From Bacteroidales bacterium UBA2030 (lineage in GTDB: Bacteria > Bacteroidota > Bacteroidia > Bacteroidales > TTA-H9), in the NCBI GenBank assembly GCA_002332755.1, contig DDBO01000117.1, forward strand, positions 1 to 18,200: a stretch of DNA of 18,200 nt, read 5' to 3'. Under the pieces are notes generated by a model. The model worked only from the letters and a program-made list of their open reading frames with translations, made no database searches and was not told the DNA's origin. Both the position numbers and the translations under genes were made by a program. This document shows, one piece after another, positions 7,711 to 15,869 of this stretch. Every line of letters starts with the position of its first letter. Position 1 is the stretch's first letter.

Positions 7711-8454
7711 TTACTTCTTTTTAGCCTGATTAGCAACTGCTTCCATGGCCTTGCGGATTTCTTCCTCGTCGCCCAGGAAATAATCTTTTACCAGATTCAT
7801 ATTTTCATCGAATTCAAATACATACGGGATACCCGTGGGCAAATTAAGTTCGATGATTTCTTTTTCGCCCATATTTTTTAAGTATTTCACAATGCCTCTG
7901 AGGCTATTGCCGTGGGCTGCTACCAATACTTCTTTATGCTCTTTCAGTTTTACCGAGATTTCGTTTTCCCAGTAAGGAACTATACGTTCGATGGTATCTT
8001 TGAGCGCTTCGGTGAGGGGAGCTTTGTCGCCCAATTCTGCATACCGGGGATCGAGACGCGGATTGCGCGGATCGTCTTCTGCCAGGGGTGCAGGGGGTAC
8101 GTCGTAGCTACGGCGCCAGATCTTTACCTGTTCTTCACCATACTTTTCTGCTGTCTCGGCTTTGTTAAGCCCCTGAAGGTTTCCATAGTGCTTTTCATTC
8201 AATCTCCAGGTTTTGTATTCAGGAATCCACATCAAGTCCATCTCTTCGAGAATCAACCAAAGGGTTTTGATGGCACGGCGCAGATACGAAGTATAAGCAA
8301 CCCTGAAGTTAAATCCGTGTTCTTTAAGTGTCTGTCCGGCTTTCCGTGCTTCTTCTATGCCCTTTTCCGACAAATCAACATCCGTCCAACCGGTAAAACG
8401 GTTTTCCTTATTCCACTGGCTTTCACCATGTCGAACCAAAACAAGACGATACAT
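7711..8454 (-). CDS. gpmA: 2,3-bisphosphoglycerate-dependent phosphoglycerate mutase
   Basis: This 247-aa cytosolic enzyme interconverts 3- and 2-phosphoglycerate in glycolysis and gluconeogenesis. The phosphohistidine motif LVLVRHGESQWN lies at about residues 4-15, followed by NRFTGWTDVDLSEKG, AYTSYLRRAIKT, RLNEKHYGNLQGLNK and the second catalytic histidine in AAHGNSLRGI. These are the dPGM signatures. I start it at the ATG at 8454, which places the His motif as in E. coli GpmA (250 aa). A longer open frame reaches a TTG at 8490, but that TTG lies inside the -7 promoter box and cannot be transcribed from it. The C-terminal Lys-rich tail is ordinary. Monocistronic. Confidence 0.95.
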   Translation of the reverse strand: MYRLVLVRHGESQWNKENRFTGWTDVDLSEKGIEEARKAGQTLKEHGFNFRVAYTSYLRRAIKTLWLILEEMDLMWIPEYKTWRLNEKHYGNLQGLNKAETAEKYGEEQVKIWRRSYDVPPAPLAEDDPRNPRLDPRYAELGDKAPLTEALKDTIERIVPYWENEISVKLKEHKEVLVAAHGNSLRGIVKYLKNMGEKEIIELNLPTGIPYVFEFDENMNLVKDYFLGDEEEIRKAMEAVANQAKKK

Positions 8455-8487
8455 ATTATTCAACGTTTTAGTTTTTAATTGAGGGTG

Positions 8488-8495
8488 CAAAATTA
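8488..8495 (-). promoter_or_regulatory. -7 promoter element of gpmA
   Basis: On the minus strand it reads TAATTTTG, an exact TAnnTTTG match, 33 bp before the gpmA ATG. No good -33 box is seen. It helps decide the gpmA start codon. Confidence 0.55.
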
Positions 8496-8529
8496 TGAAT
8501 TTTATCCCTAAGATGGCCTAATGAACGCA

Positions 8530-8549
8530 TTTTGCGTAATTTCGCAAAA
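8530..8549. promoter_or_regulatory. 20-bp near-perfect palindrome in a divergent promoter region
   Basis: TTTTGCGTAATTTCGCAAAA pairs in nine of ten positions about its centre (arms TTTTGCG and CGCAAAA). It contains TAATTTCG, a one-mismatch -7 box for the DUF2723 operon 33 bp further on. The position between divergent genes suggests a dimeric regulator site. This is inference; the palindrome could also be a chance extension of an AT-rich promoter. Confidence 0.45.
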
Positions 8550-8582
8550 GTTTTTCGGGGTATAGGAATTACATTTGACAGC

Positions 8583-11500
8583 ATGGGCGCAACCTTTAAA
8601 AAGCTAAATATCGCCGGCGGTTGGCTGGTTTTTTTAATATCGTTTACTGTTTATTTTCTTACACTCGAGCCATCGGTAAGTCTTTGGGATTGTGGAGAAT
8701 ATATAAGTACTGCATTTAAACTACAAGTGGGGCATCCTCCCGGGGCTCCGCTATTTCAGTTATTGGGTCGTCTATTCTCCCTCTTTACTTTTGGGCAGGT
8801 CGAAAAGGTGGCGTTGAGTATCAATATTCTTTCGGCACTTGCCAGCGCTTTCACTGTCATGTTTCTCTTTTGGACCATTACCCTGTTGGCCAGGCGTCTA
8901 TTTTTAAAATCAATAGAACTTGATACTGCACTGCACCCTTGGCTTGCGCTGGCAATGGGCTTCGTGGGAAGTATGGCCTATGCCTTTACCGATTCATTCT
9001 GGTTTTCGGCAGTAGAAGGCGAAGTGTATGCCCTTTCTTCCCTCTTTACGGCAATAGTGTTTTGGGCAGCCTTGCGGTGGGAAGCCGATGAAAATGACCT
9101 TAAAAATAATCGCTGGCTACTGCTTATTGCCTATCTCATTGGCTTGTCCATAGGGGTACATTTGCTTAATCTGCTCACCATTCCTGCTATTGTGTTGATT
9201 TATTATTTCAGGAAATGGCATCCTAATCCCTGGGGCACCCTTGCAGCAATCGCCATTGGATTTGCCCTGGTTGCCTTCCTTTTGTATGGCATTATCCCCA
9301 TGACTGTTCAATTGTTTGCCTTCAGCGAGCTATTCGCAGTTAATATGCTTCAAATGCCTTTTAATACGGGAAGCCTTTTGTTTGCCATTATCCTGGTCGG
9401 CCTTATTACTACAGGACTCCTTTATGTGTATCGGCCGAAGAAAATCTTTCTGGGATTGTTTTTATTTTTTTCTTTTTCTGTGGGCGTAATGGTATTGGGC
9501 GATAGTATATATTTCGGTGAGTGGAAAAACTTTATCATTCGCAGCGGAGCCATTCTTTTGTTGGGATTTTTGCTGTTTGTATTCATCCGCAGACCAAGGC
9601 TTTTGCATACAGCTTTGCTTTCCCTTACCTTCTTGCTGATTGGCTATAGTTCGTTTCTTATAATAATAATCAGGGCCAACGCCAATCCTCCTATTAATGA
9701 AAATTCTCCCACCGATGCCCTGGGGTTGTTGGCCTACCTCAACCGAGAACAATATGGGGATTGGCCTTTGCTTTATGGGCCTAATTATAATTCGGAAAGA
9801 ATAGGAAACAAAGACGGGCGTCCAACCTATATGAAAGACCGCCTCGCAGGTAGGTATATTGTGAAAAATTCTCATAGAGGATGGATCGAAATTTATGACC
9901 CAGGACAAATGGTGTTTTTCCCCCGCATGTATTCCACCCGACAAGAGCACATCGAGGAATATCGGTACTGGTCAGGGTTGAGCGGAGCACCTGTGGATTA
10001 TCACCCCCGTTTTTCTGATCGCTTGCGTTTCTTTTTTAATTACCAGCTTTCACACATGTACTGGCGCTATTTTATGTGGAATTTTTCCGGAAGACAAAAC
10101 GACAGGCAAGGGCTGGCGGATAAAGCAGATGGTAACTGGCTTACCGGAATACCATTGATTGACAAACAATTAGCGGGCGACCAACGGAATTTGCCGGGAC
10201 ACCTTGAAAGCAAAGCGTACAACCGATTTTACCTTTTACCTCTGTTGCTGGGGCTTTTAGGCTTGTTTTATCATTACCACCGCGACCCTGAAGGATGGCT
10301 TGTGGTAGCCCTGGTATTTTTTATGACAGGAATTGCCATTGTGATTTTCCTTAATCAATATAGTCCACAACCCCGGGAACGCGATTATAGTTACGTGGCC
10401 TCTTTTTATGCCTTTGCCATTTGGATAGGGATAGGAGTTGGGCAAATTTTTAAATGGTTAAGAAAAATATTGCGGCCTCAAAGGGCACTTCTTCTCGCAT
10501 TTTTGTCCTCGCTGGTCGTACCAGCGCTTTTATTGGCAGAGAATTTTGATGACCACGACAGATCGGGACGATATACTGTCAGGCAGATGGCCAAAGCTTA
10601 TCTCGATAGTTGTGCCCCCAATGCTATCCTCTTCACCCATGGCGATAATGACACTTTTCCCTTATGGTATATGCAGGAAGTGGAAGGATACCGTACCGAC
10701 GTCAGAGTATGCAACCTGAGCCTGCTGGGACTCGATTGGTATATCGAACAGATGAAGCGAAAGGTGTACAACTCCGATCCCTTACCTGTTTCTCTGGGCT
10801 TTAATTGCATCAAATCCGGCTCTTATGAAGCTGTCTTGCTCCCCGAAGTAGATACCCTCGATCCTCAGCCCTATAGCCTTGAGGAAATCTTTGAGGGACT
10901 AACCTTCAACCCTTCGGCATATCTTCTGGATTCCCTGGATGAATCGCTGGCCTTTTTCCCGTCTGCGATTTTCTCGATGGGTGTGGATAAAAATGCTGTT
11001 AGGGCTTCGGATCTCGAAAAGTGGATAGAACTTAGGGAAATAGCGGATGAAATGGTTTTTGAAATTCCCGGCAGGTATCTCGACAAAGCCGGTTTGGTTG
11101 TGCTCGATATTATCCTGCACAATCAATGGAAAAGGCCTATATATTTTGGACCTGAGGCAGCCAATGAAGCTTTTTATGGGCTCGATCGTTATTTCAGAAC
11201 AGAGGGTATTTTGTACCGCTTATGCCCTTTAAAACCCGATACTTTGCAGGGTGGGCAGTTGGTGGTTAATGCAGAGAGAAATTACTCATTACTCATGGAC
11301 AAGATTGCGCTGATGATGAATGATCCCTCCCATTTCTATCCCCAGGATCTCCGTCGGTCGTATTTTCCCCATCGAAGCGCTACTGTGGCTACAGCACGTC
11401 AGCTTCTCAATCTTAAGCAGTATGCACGTGTTATTGAAGTTTGTAAACGGAGTCTTGAGGATATTTCACCTGCTATTGTGCCCTACGATTATTACTCCGT

Positions 11501-11792
11501 GCAAATGGCCGGGCTATTGCTCAAAGCTGGCGACACTGCTACCAGCCTCAATCTGGGTAATGAAATAACACGGCAATGCAAGGAAAGCCTCAATTATTAT
11601 TTTTCTCTCCCTCAGGTATTTACTTTGAGATATGAGCAGGATATCCATATTAATCTGGGGCTTCTCACTTTGTTATCCAAAATTTATTCGGATGAGCTTC
11701 TTTTGAGCAGACTCGAAGAAAATCCTGATGAAACCTTTAATCATTTCTTACAACTCTACTACAACCATTTTTACAAAGACACAAGCCCATGA
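8583..11792 (+). CDS. DUF2723 GT-C membrane glycosyltransferase
   Basis: This 1069-aa integral membrane protein starts with a hydrophobic segment and then the DUF2723 signature LWDCGEYISTAFKLQVGHPPGAP (about residues 34-56); the acidic residues there are probably catalytic, as in PMT-like GT-C enzymes. About a dozen membrane segments follow in the N-terminal two thirds. A long extracytoplasmic loop (about 370-550) and the NQYSPQPRERDYSYVA motif near 610 are typical of the family. The last 130 residues are helical and TPR-like. The family is related to protein O-mannosyltransferases and expected to use polyprenyl-linked sugars. I start at the ATG at 8583; the frame runs back to a TTG at 8532, inside the promoter palindrome. 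It heads a three-gene operon. Confidence 0.88.
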   Translation: MGATFKKLNIAGGWLVFLISFTVYFLTLEPSVSLWDCGEYISTAFKLQVGHPPGAPLFQLLGRLFSLFTFGQVEKVALSINILSALASAFTVMFLFWTITLLARRLFLKSIELDTALHPWLALAMGFVGSMAYAFTDSFWFSAVEGEVYALSSLFTAIVFWAALRWEADENDLKNNRWLLLIAYLIGLSIGVHLLNLLTIPAIVLIYYFRKWHPNPWGTLAAIAIGFALVAFLLYGIIPMTVQLFAFSELFAVNMLQMPFNTGSLLFAIILVGLITTGLLYVYRPKKIFLGLFLFFSFSVGVMVLGDSIYFGEWKNFIIRSGAILLLGFLLFVFIRRPRLLHTALLSLTFLLIGYSSFLIIIIRANANPPINENSPTDALGLLAYLNREQYGDWPLLYGPNYNSERIGNKDGRPTYMKDRLAGRYIVKNSHRGWIEIYDPGQMVFFPRMYSTRQEHIEEYRYWSGLSGAPVDYHPRFSDRLRFFFNYQLSHMYWRYFMWNFSGRQNDRQGLADKADGNWLTGIPLIDKQLAGDQRNLPGHLESKAYNRFYLLPLLLGLLGLFYHYHRDPEGWLVVALVFFMTGIAIVIFLNQYSPQPRERDYSYVASFYAFAIWIGIGVGQIFKWLRKILRPQRALLLAFLSSLVVPALLLAENFDDHDRSGRYTVRQMAKAYLDSCAPNAILFTHGDNDTFPLWYMQEVEGYRTDVRVCNLSLLGLDWYIEQMKRKVYNSDPLPVSLGFNCIKSGSYEAVLLPEVDTLDPQPYSLEEIFEGLTFNPSAYLLDSLDESLAFFPSAIFSMGVDKNAVRASDLEKWIELREIADEMVFEIPGRYLDKAGLVVLDIILHNQWKRPIYFGPEAANEAFYGLDRYFRTEGILYRLCPLKPDTLQGGQLVVNAERNYSLLMDKIALMMNDPSHFYPQDLRRSYFPHRSATVATARQLLNLKQYARVIEVCKRSLEDISPAIVPYDYYSVQMAGLLLKAGDTATSLNLGNEITRQCKESLNYYFSLPQVFTLRYEQDIHINLGLLTLLSKIYSDELLLSRLEENPDETFNHFLQLYYNHFYKDTSP

Positions 11793-12433
11793 GTAGATTT
11801 TTATCCGGCTTGTTCAGAAAACTTCCCCCATATACTCCCGTACTTTACCAAGGACGGGTTATAACCCGCATACCCTCTGCTTCACGCAGGCTTTATCTCA
11901 CTTTTGACGATGGCCCGCATCCTGATATAACTCTGCAAGTGCTCGAATGCCTGGAAAAATATGGTGCGAAGGCTACATTTTTTTTATTGGGTAAAAATGT
12001 AGAGAAGCATCCCCAGATTGTTCAACGCATTAAGACCGAAGGACATAGCATAGGTAACCATACCTACAGTCATCTCAATGGATGGAAAACACCCTCCAAC
12101 ATGTATTACAGCGATATAAAACGCTGTCGTCAGCTTGTCCCATCTACCTTGTTTCGACCGCCTTATGGACGCATTTGGCCCTATCAGGCACATCAACTAT
12201 CCTCAGTGTTTCAAATCTTTCTCTGGACCGTGCTCACCCAAGATTTCATCATAGATTTCGAACCCGAGTATATACTTCGTCGGTTAATGAAAGAAAAGTT
12301 TAGCGGAGGAGAAATAATTGTATTTCACGACAGTGAAAAGGCTGCATCTCGTATGCTTTATGCGCTGCCACGTTTTGTAGAGGCCATGCTCGAAAAAGGC
12401 TTTACCTTTGAACCTATCGATTGGGAGCGTTAA
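11789..12433 (+). CDS. NodB-type polysaccharide deacetylase
   Basis: This 214-aa carbohydrate esterase family 4 protein probably removes N- or O-acetyl groups from a glycan. Its motifs are TFDDGPHPD (38-46, catalytic and metal Asp), the metal histidines in HTYSH (91-95), FRPPYGR (122-128), LWTVLTQDF (145-153) and IIVFHDS (176-182). No clear signal peptide or transmembrane segment is visible, although the first 17 residues are mildly hydrophobic and basic, so location is uncertain. The start ATG overlaps the DUF2723 stop codon (ATGA, 4 nt), which indicates translational coupling. The target could be peptidoglycan, a capsule or the glycan made by its operon partners. Confidence 0.88.
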   Translation: MSRFLSGLFRKLPPYTPVLYQGRVITRIPSASRRLYLTFDDGPHPDITLQVLECLEKYGAKATFFLLGKNVEKHPQIVQRIKTEGHSIGNHTYSHLNGWKTPSNMYYSDIKRCRQLVPSTLFRPPYGRIWPYQAHQLSSVFQIFLWTVLTQDFIIDFEPEYILRRLMKEKFSGGEIIVFHDSEKAASRMLYALPRFVEAMLEKGFTFEPIDWER

Positions 12434-12443
12434 TGATTTTAAG

Positions 12444-14204
12444 ATGAATGGAACAAAAAAACTCCGTAGCCTGATTTTACGCGGACTTTTACCGGTCCTT
12501 GCTGTACTGCTTTATCGTTGTGCCAATCCGGTGATGCCACAGGGGGGGGCAAAGGATACCGAGCCTCCTAAATTACTCAAGGCCACGCCTCCCAACCAAA
12601 GCACACACTTTAAAGCAAGAAAAATCCTGCTGGAATTTGATGAATTCCTCGTTCTCAAAGAAATTGGGAAGAAATTTCTGATGTCTCCCCCCCCACTCGA
12701 AAGGCCAGAATTCAAGGTCAAAAGGCGCACCTTAGAAATTGAGCTCAAGGACACCCTGCGACCAAATACTACTTATTCTCTCTATTTTGCCGATGCTATT
12801 ACCGATCTCAACGAAAACAATCCTGTCCCTGATTTCCAATATGTATTTAGCACCGGAACAGCCATAGATTCGCTTGAGCTTTCAGGTATTCTTCGCGATG
12901 CCTTCACCTTGAAGCCCGTCGAAAATGCCATGGTAATGCTTTGGTTTGAGGGAAACGATACCCTACCTCTCAGCCGTATGCCTCTCTATTTCCCTCCTGC
13001 CTATGCCTCGCGTACGCAAAAAGACGGCTCATTCAAGCTTCGCTACCTTCGCAACGAGAAATATTTGCTTTTTGCCCTGAAAGACGCAAATGCAAATTAC
13101 ATATTTGACCAGCCCAACGAAGATATTGCCTTTTCCGATACGCTGGTGCCTGCATTCTATAAAGGATTGAAAACAGATACTCTTCCTTCTGAAGCAGCAA
13201 TTGAGAACAATGCTGCCCTCAACGATTCCTTGAGCCCCAGCCCTCAGCCCAAGAATATTAAAACTTCACCTGTTAGCTATTCTCTTCTTTCATTTTTGGA
13301 GGCCGATACTGTTCAGTCCCTTCTGAAGCGTGAGGTTATTGGATTGGGTCATGTGCTGCTCAGTTTCAAGCTTCCTGCAGATAGCGTAATTGCTGAACCA
13401 ATATCCCCATACGATACCTTATTCCAAGTCCTGCGCGAAGTGAATACCAAGGGCGACAGCATTCATTTATGGTTCCCGGGATTCAGGCGGGATACCGTGA
13501 AGATGAAAATCGGAGCTAAAGGAATTCGTATGGATACGGTAACCTTTGTCCTTAAAAAAGAAACTAAATCAAAGCGGGGGAATCAAAAGGAAAAGGCTCC
13601 GGTACTTGAGGTCAAACCTCCTCAGGGGCAGATACATGCTTTCCGCGAGCTCTCACTTACTTTTTCCCATCCCGTGCATCAAGCTTTAATCGATTCACTG
13701 ATACTTATAGCATCAAAAGATACACTGAAGGTGGCTTTCTCATTTACGGATTCCCTTCTGCACCGACGAGCAGTGATAAAATATAAACCTGGTTTTGGGG
13801 AGAATTACCAGCTTATTATACCCCCCGGTGCTTTCGTTGATGTGTTTGGGCTGAAAAACGATAGCCTGTCGGTCCGCTTTTCTACCCGCCCGACAGATGC
13901 CTATGGTAAATTTATTTTAAACGTTACCTGTCCTGATACTCTGACCCCCTTTCTGCTTTGGTTGATGGACGACAAGGAGAAAATTCTGCGCCAGGATGTG
14001 GTGCAGGGAGAGGCAACTTTAGATTATGGCTTACTCATGCCAGGGAAATACATGCTTAAGGCTATTCGCGATAATAATCGTAATGGCAGATGGGATACTG
14101 GTAACTATCGTAAGCATTTACAACCTGAAAATGTGTGGTATTTTAAAAATGTATTGGAAATAAAGGCGAATTGGGATTTAAAAGAAGAGTGGAAGATTGA
14201 ATAA
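12444..14204 (+). CDS. SbsA-type Ig-like domain lipoprotein
   Basis: This 586-aa protein begins with a basic, hydrophobic leader (residues 1-25) ending at Cys26 in LLYRCANP, followed by MPQGGAKDTEPPKLL. The Cys-xx-xx-GGxKDxxPP pattern is characteristic of a widespread Bacteroidota family annotated as SbsA Ig-like (Big_5) lipoproteins. Residues about 35-130 form the first Ig-like domain, ending with TYSLYFADAITDLNENN...FSTG. Beta-rich domains with repeated threonine- and serine-rich strands follow. The C-terminal RDNNRNGRWDTGNY segment resembles a small carboxypeptidase regulatory-like repeat. Arg at -1 of the lipobox is unusual. I use the ATG at 12444; the frame extends to a TTG at 12408 inside the preceding gene. 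Its function is unknown, probably surface scaffolding in the glycan operon. Confidence 0.82.
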   Translation: MNGTKKLRSLILRGLLPVLAVLLYRCANPVMPQGGAKDTEPPKLLKATPPNQSTHFKARKILLEFDEFLVLKEIGKKFLMSPPPLERPEFKVKRRTLEIELKDTLRPNTTYSLYFADAITDLNENNPVPDFQYVFSTGTAIDSLELSGILRDAFTLKPVENAMVMLWFEGNDTLPLSRMPLYFPPAYASRTQKDGSFKLRYLRNEKYLLFALKDANANYIFDQPNEDIAFSDTLVPAFYKGLKTDTLPSEAAIENNAALNDSLSPSPQPKNIKTSPVSYSLLSFLEADTVQSLLKREVIGLGHVLLSFKLPADSVIAEPISPYDTLFQVLREVNTKGDSIHLWFPGFRRDTVKMKIGAKGIRMDTVTFVLKKETKSKRGNQKEKAPVLEVKPPQGQIHAFRELSLTFSHPVHQALIDSLILIASKDTLKVAFSFTDSLLHRRAVIKYKPGFGENYQLIIPPGAFVDVFGLKNDSLSVRFSTRPTDAYGKFILNVTCPDTLTPFLLWLMDDKEKILRQDVVQGEATLDYGLLMPGKYMLKAIRDNNRNGRWDTGNYRKHLQPENVWYFKNVLEIKANWDLKEEWKIE

Positions 14205-14206
14205 AT

Positions 14207-14295
14207 GTTTCAGGTTCCGGGTTTCTGGTTTCAAGTTCCAGGTTTCAGGTTCCAAGTTTCAGGTTCCAAGTTTCAGGTTCCAAGTTCCAGGTTTT
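14207..14295. repeat. Tandem heptamer array GTTYCRR (14-bp higher-order unit)
   Basis: Starting 3 bp after the lipoprotein stop codon, the sequence reads as about 12 head-to-tail heptamers such as GTTTCAG, GTTCCAA and GTTCCAG. The middle copies alternate to form the 14-bp unit GTTCCAAGTTTCAG. Edges are degenerate. The array is not coding, has no spacers, and is not an inverted repeat, so it is neither CRISPR nor terminator. The next 155 bases up to the terminator at 14452 hold no gene or motif I recognise. Confidence 0.9.
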
Positions 14296-14443
14296 GGGCT
14301 GTAGGGTTTTGATATGTAGTTGTTTATGGTGAAAAGAAAAGATTTTTGATTTGAAGGAGCTTTGCGTTGTTTCAGGGTAATTTACTCGATATCAGCTTGT
14401 TTTTGAATTTGAACCCTGTAAATGTTGGTGAATATGGAACTAT

Positions 14444-14480
14444 AAAAAACAAAGGCAGGAGGGTTGCCCTTTCCTGCCTT
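14444..14480 (-). terminator. Intrinsic terminator of the thioredoxin-arsR-permease operon
   Basis: A 9-bp perfect stem AAGGCAGGA (14452-14460) with TCCTGCCTT (14472-14480) encloses an 11-nt loop. On the minus strand a T-rich run, TTTGTTTTTT, follows. It lies 24 bp beyond the permease stop codon, so it ends that operon. Confidence 0.85.
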
Positions 14481-14504
14481 ATATGTATAATTCTGACCTA
14501 AATG

Positions 14505-15842
14505 CTATAGGCTGCCATAAATCATGCCGGTAAGGGTGGCCATGATAATGACAAGCGTTACATAAACCACTGTTTTTTGAGTTCCGAGTACGCCTCTGAT
14601 TACCAGCATATTGGGTAAAGACAGGGAGGGGCCGGCCAATAACAATGCCAGTGCCGGGCCTTTACCCATCCCTGCGGCCATGAGTCCTTGCAGAATAGGA
14701 ACTTCTGTAAGGGTAGCAAAATACATGAAGGCGCCAACAATCGATGAGAAAAAGTTGGCAAACAGTGAATTCCCTCCAACTAAGGTAGAAATCCATGAGG
14801 GAGGGATGACGCCTTCTATGTTCGTGTGGTCGTGGGTGCTTCCCAGTAAAAAGCCGGCGATAACTACACCAATCCCCAAGAGAGGCATAATCTGCTTTGC
14901 AAAGCCCCATGATGATAGCGTCCATTCTTTATTATCGGGGTCATTTTCATCAAGTAAGGTAATAATGCTTAATGCGGCGATGCCTATTATCATAGGCACA
15001 AGAGGCTGAATTTTAGGGTCAGTAACAAATGAAAACGACAGGTAGATACTGAGCAGCGTCACAGCCACTCCTGTCCATACATGCCATCGGTTAAGCTTAA
15101 GAATATAAATCAGGGAATAAATGAGGAAAAGTCCCCAGAAGGCTGTAATCTGCCATTTATGACTCCAAATCCAGTACCATGCACCAGTGGAGTTTTCGGC
15201 AGGTTTGCCCCAGTTGGCGAAAACCAGTATAAGAACCAGCACAAAGAAATGAAGTGAGGTCTGCCACATCGGCCGTTTCTCGAGCGGAGGGACAATGTTC
15301 ATCTGTTCTTCCTGTTTGGCTTTCTCTTCTTTGCGGTAAATCAGCGACATGATACTGCCAATTACTATGCTAAACGCAACTGCACCTATGGTTCTTGCTA
15401 CACCCATTTCAAAACCAAGAATTCGTGCTGTAAGTATAATTGCCAGTATATTGATGGCCGGCCCTGAATACAGAAAAGCAATGGCAGGACCCAGGCCTGC
15501 TCCTCTTTTATAAATGCTTGTAAATAAAGGAAGAATGGTACATGAACATACTGCCAATATAGTTCCCGACACAGATGCCACTGTATAGGCCAACCATTTT
15601 TTGGCGTTAGCGCCAAAATATTTAAGTACAGAACCTTGGCTGACAAATACAGAAATGACACCCGCTATGAAGAAGGCGGGTAAAAGACAAAGTATTACAT
15701 GTTCGCGGGCATACCATTTCACAAGGTCGAATGTAGCCTGAATGGCAGTCTGAAACCTAATGTTTTCGATAGGTAAAAAAAACGCAATACCAAATACGAG
15801 AAGCATCCACGCAAGGATACTTAACTCCTTTTTTCTTTCCAT
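14505..15842 (-). CDS. DUF318/ArsP-type permease
   Basis: This 445-aa inner-membrane protein has about ten to twelve hydrophobic segments. It is built from two related halves. The first holds AVCSCTILPLFTSIYKRG (97-113, Cys99 and Cys101) and LGPAIAFLYSGPAINI (117-132). The second holds FATLTEVPILQGL (375-387) and GPALALLLAGPSLSLPN (395-411). These are the signatures of the DUF318/ArsP_1 permease family, which includes ArsP, an exporter of trivalent organoarsenicals, and Cu/Zn efflux proteins. A block of about 130 residues with extra membrane segments (190-300) separates the halves. A STHDHTN loop (335-341) could bind metal. It is the last gene of the operon, 27 bp after the ArsG-like gene. 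The substrate is inferred, not shown. Confidence 0.83.
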   Translation of the reverse strand: MERKKELSILAWMLLVFGIAFFLPIENIRFQTAIQATFDLVKWYAREHVILCLLPAFFIAGVISVFVSQGSVLKYFGANAKKWLAYTVASVSGTILAVCSCTILPLFTSIYKRGAGLGPAIAFLYSGPAINILAIILTARILGFEMGVARTIGAVAFSIVIGSIMSLIYRKEEKAKQEEQMNIVPPLEKRPMWQTSLHFFVLVLILVFANWGKPAENSTGAWYWIWSHKWQITAFWGLFLIYSLIYILKLNRWHVWTGVAVTLLSIYLSFSFVTDPKIQPLVPMIIGIAALSIITLLDENDPDNKEWTLSSWGFAKQIMPLLGIGVVIAGFLLGSTHDHTNIEGVIPPSWISTLVGGNSLFANFFSSIVGAFMYFATLTEVPILQGLMAAGMGKGPALALLLAGPSLSLPNMLVIRGVLGTQKTVVYVTLVIIMATLTGMIYGSL

Positions 15843-15869
15843 AGTTTGTTCAGATTAAAGGATGAATCG

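Noticed and set aside
7912..8478. 188-residue open frame on the plus strand
   Set aside because: It is antisense to gpmA, a certain gene, and has no start signal or known motif.
8455..8490. TTG start extending GpmA by 12 residues
   Set aside because: It falls within the -7 promoter box, and the dPGM His motif begins right after the ATG at 8454.
8532..8582. TTG start extending the DUF2723 protein by 17 residues
   Set aside because: The TTG lies inside the promoter palindrome, and the family signature is well placed from the ATG at 8583.
12408..12443. TTG start extending the Ig-like lipoprotein by 12 residues
   Set aside because: It lies inside the deacetylase gene and would put polar residues before the lipoprotein leader; the ATG at 12444 gives a normal signal peptide.
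14207..14295. Heptamer array as a CRISPR
   Set aside because: Units are 7-14 bp with no spacers and no cas genes nearby.
14373..14416. CAGGGT...ACCCTG inverted repeat as a regulatory hairpin
   Set aside because: Only 6 bp of stem with a loop of over 30 nt; too weak to support.
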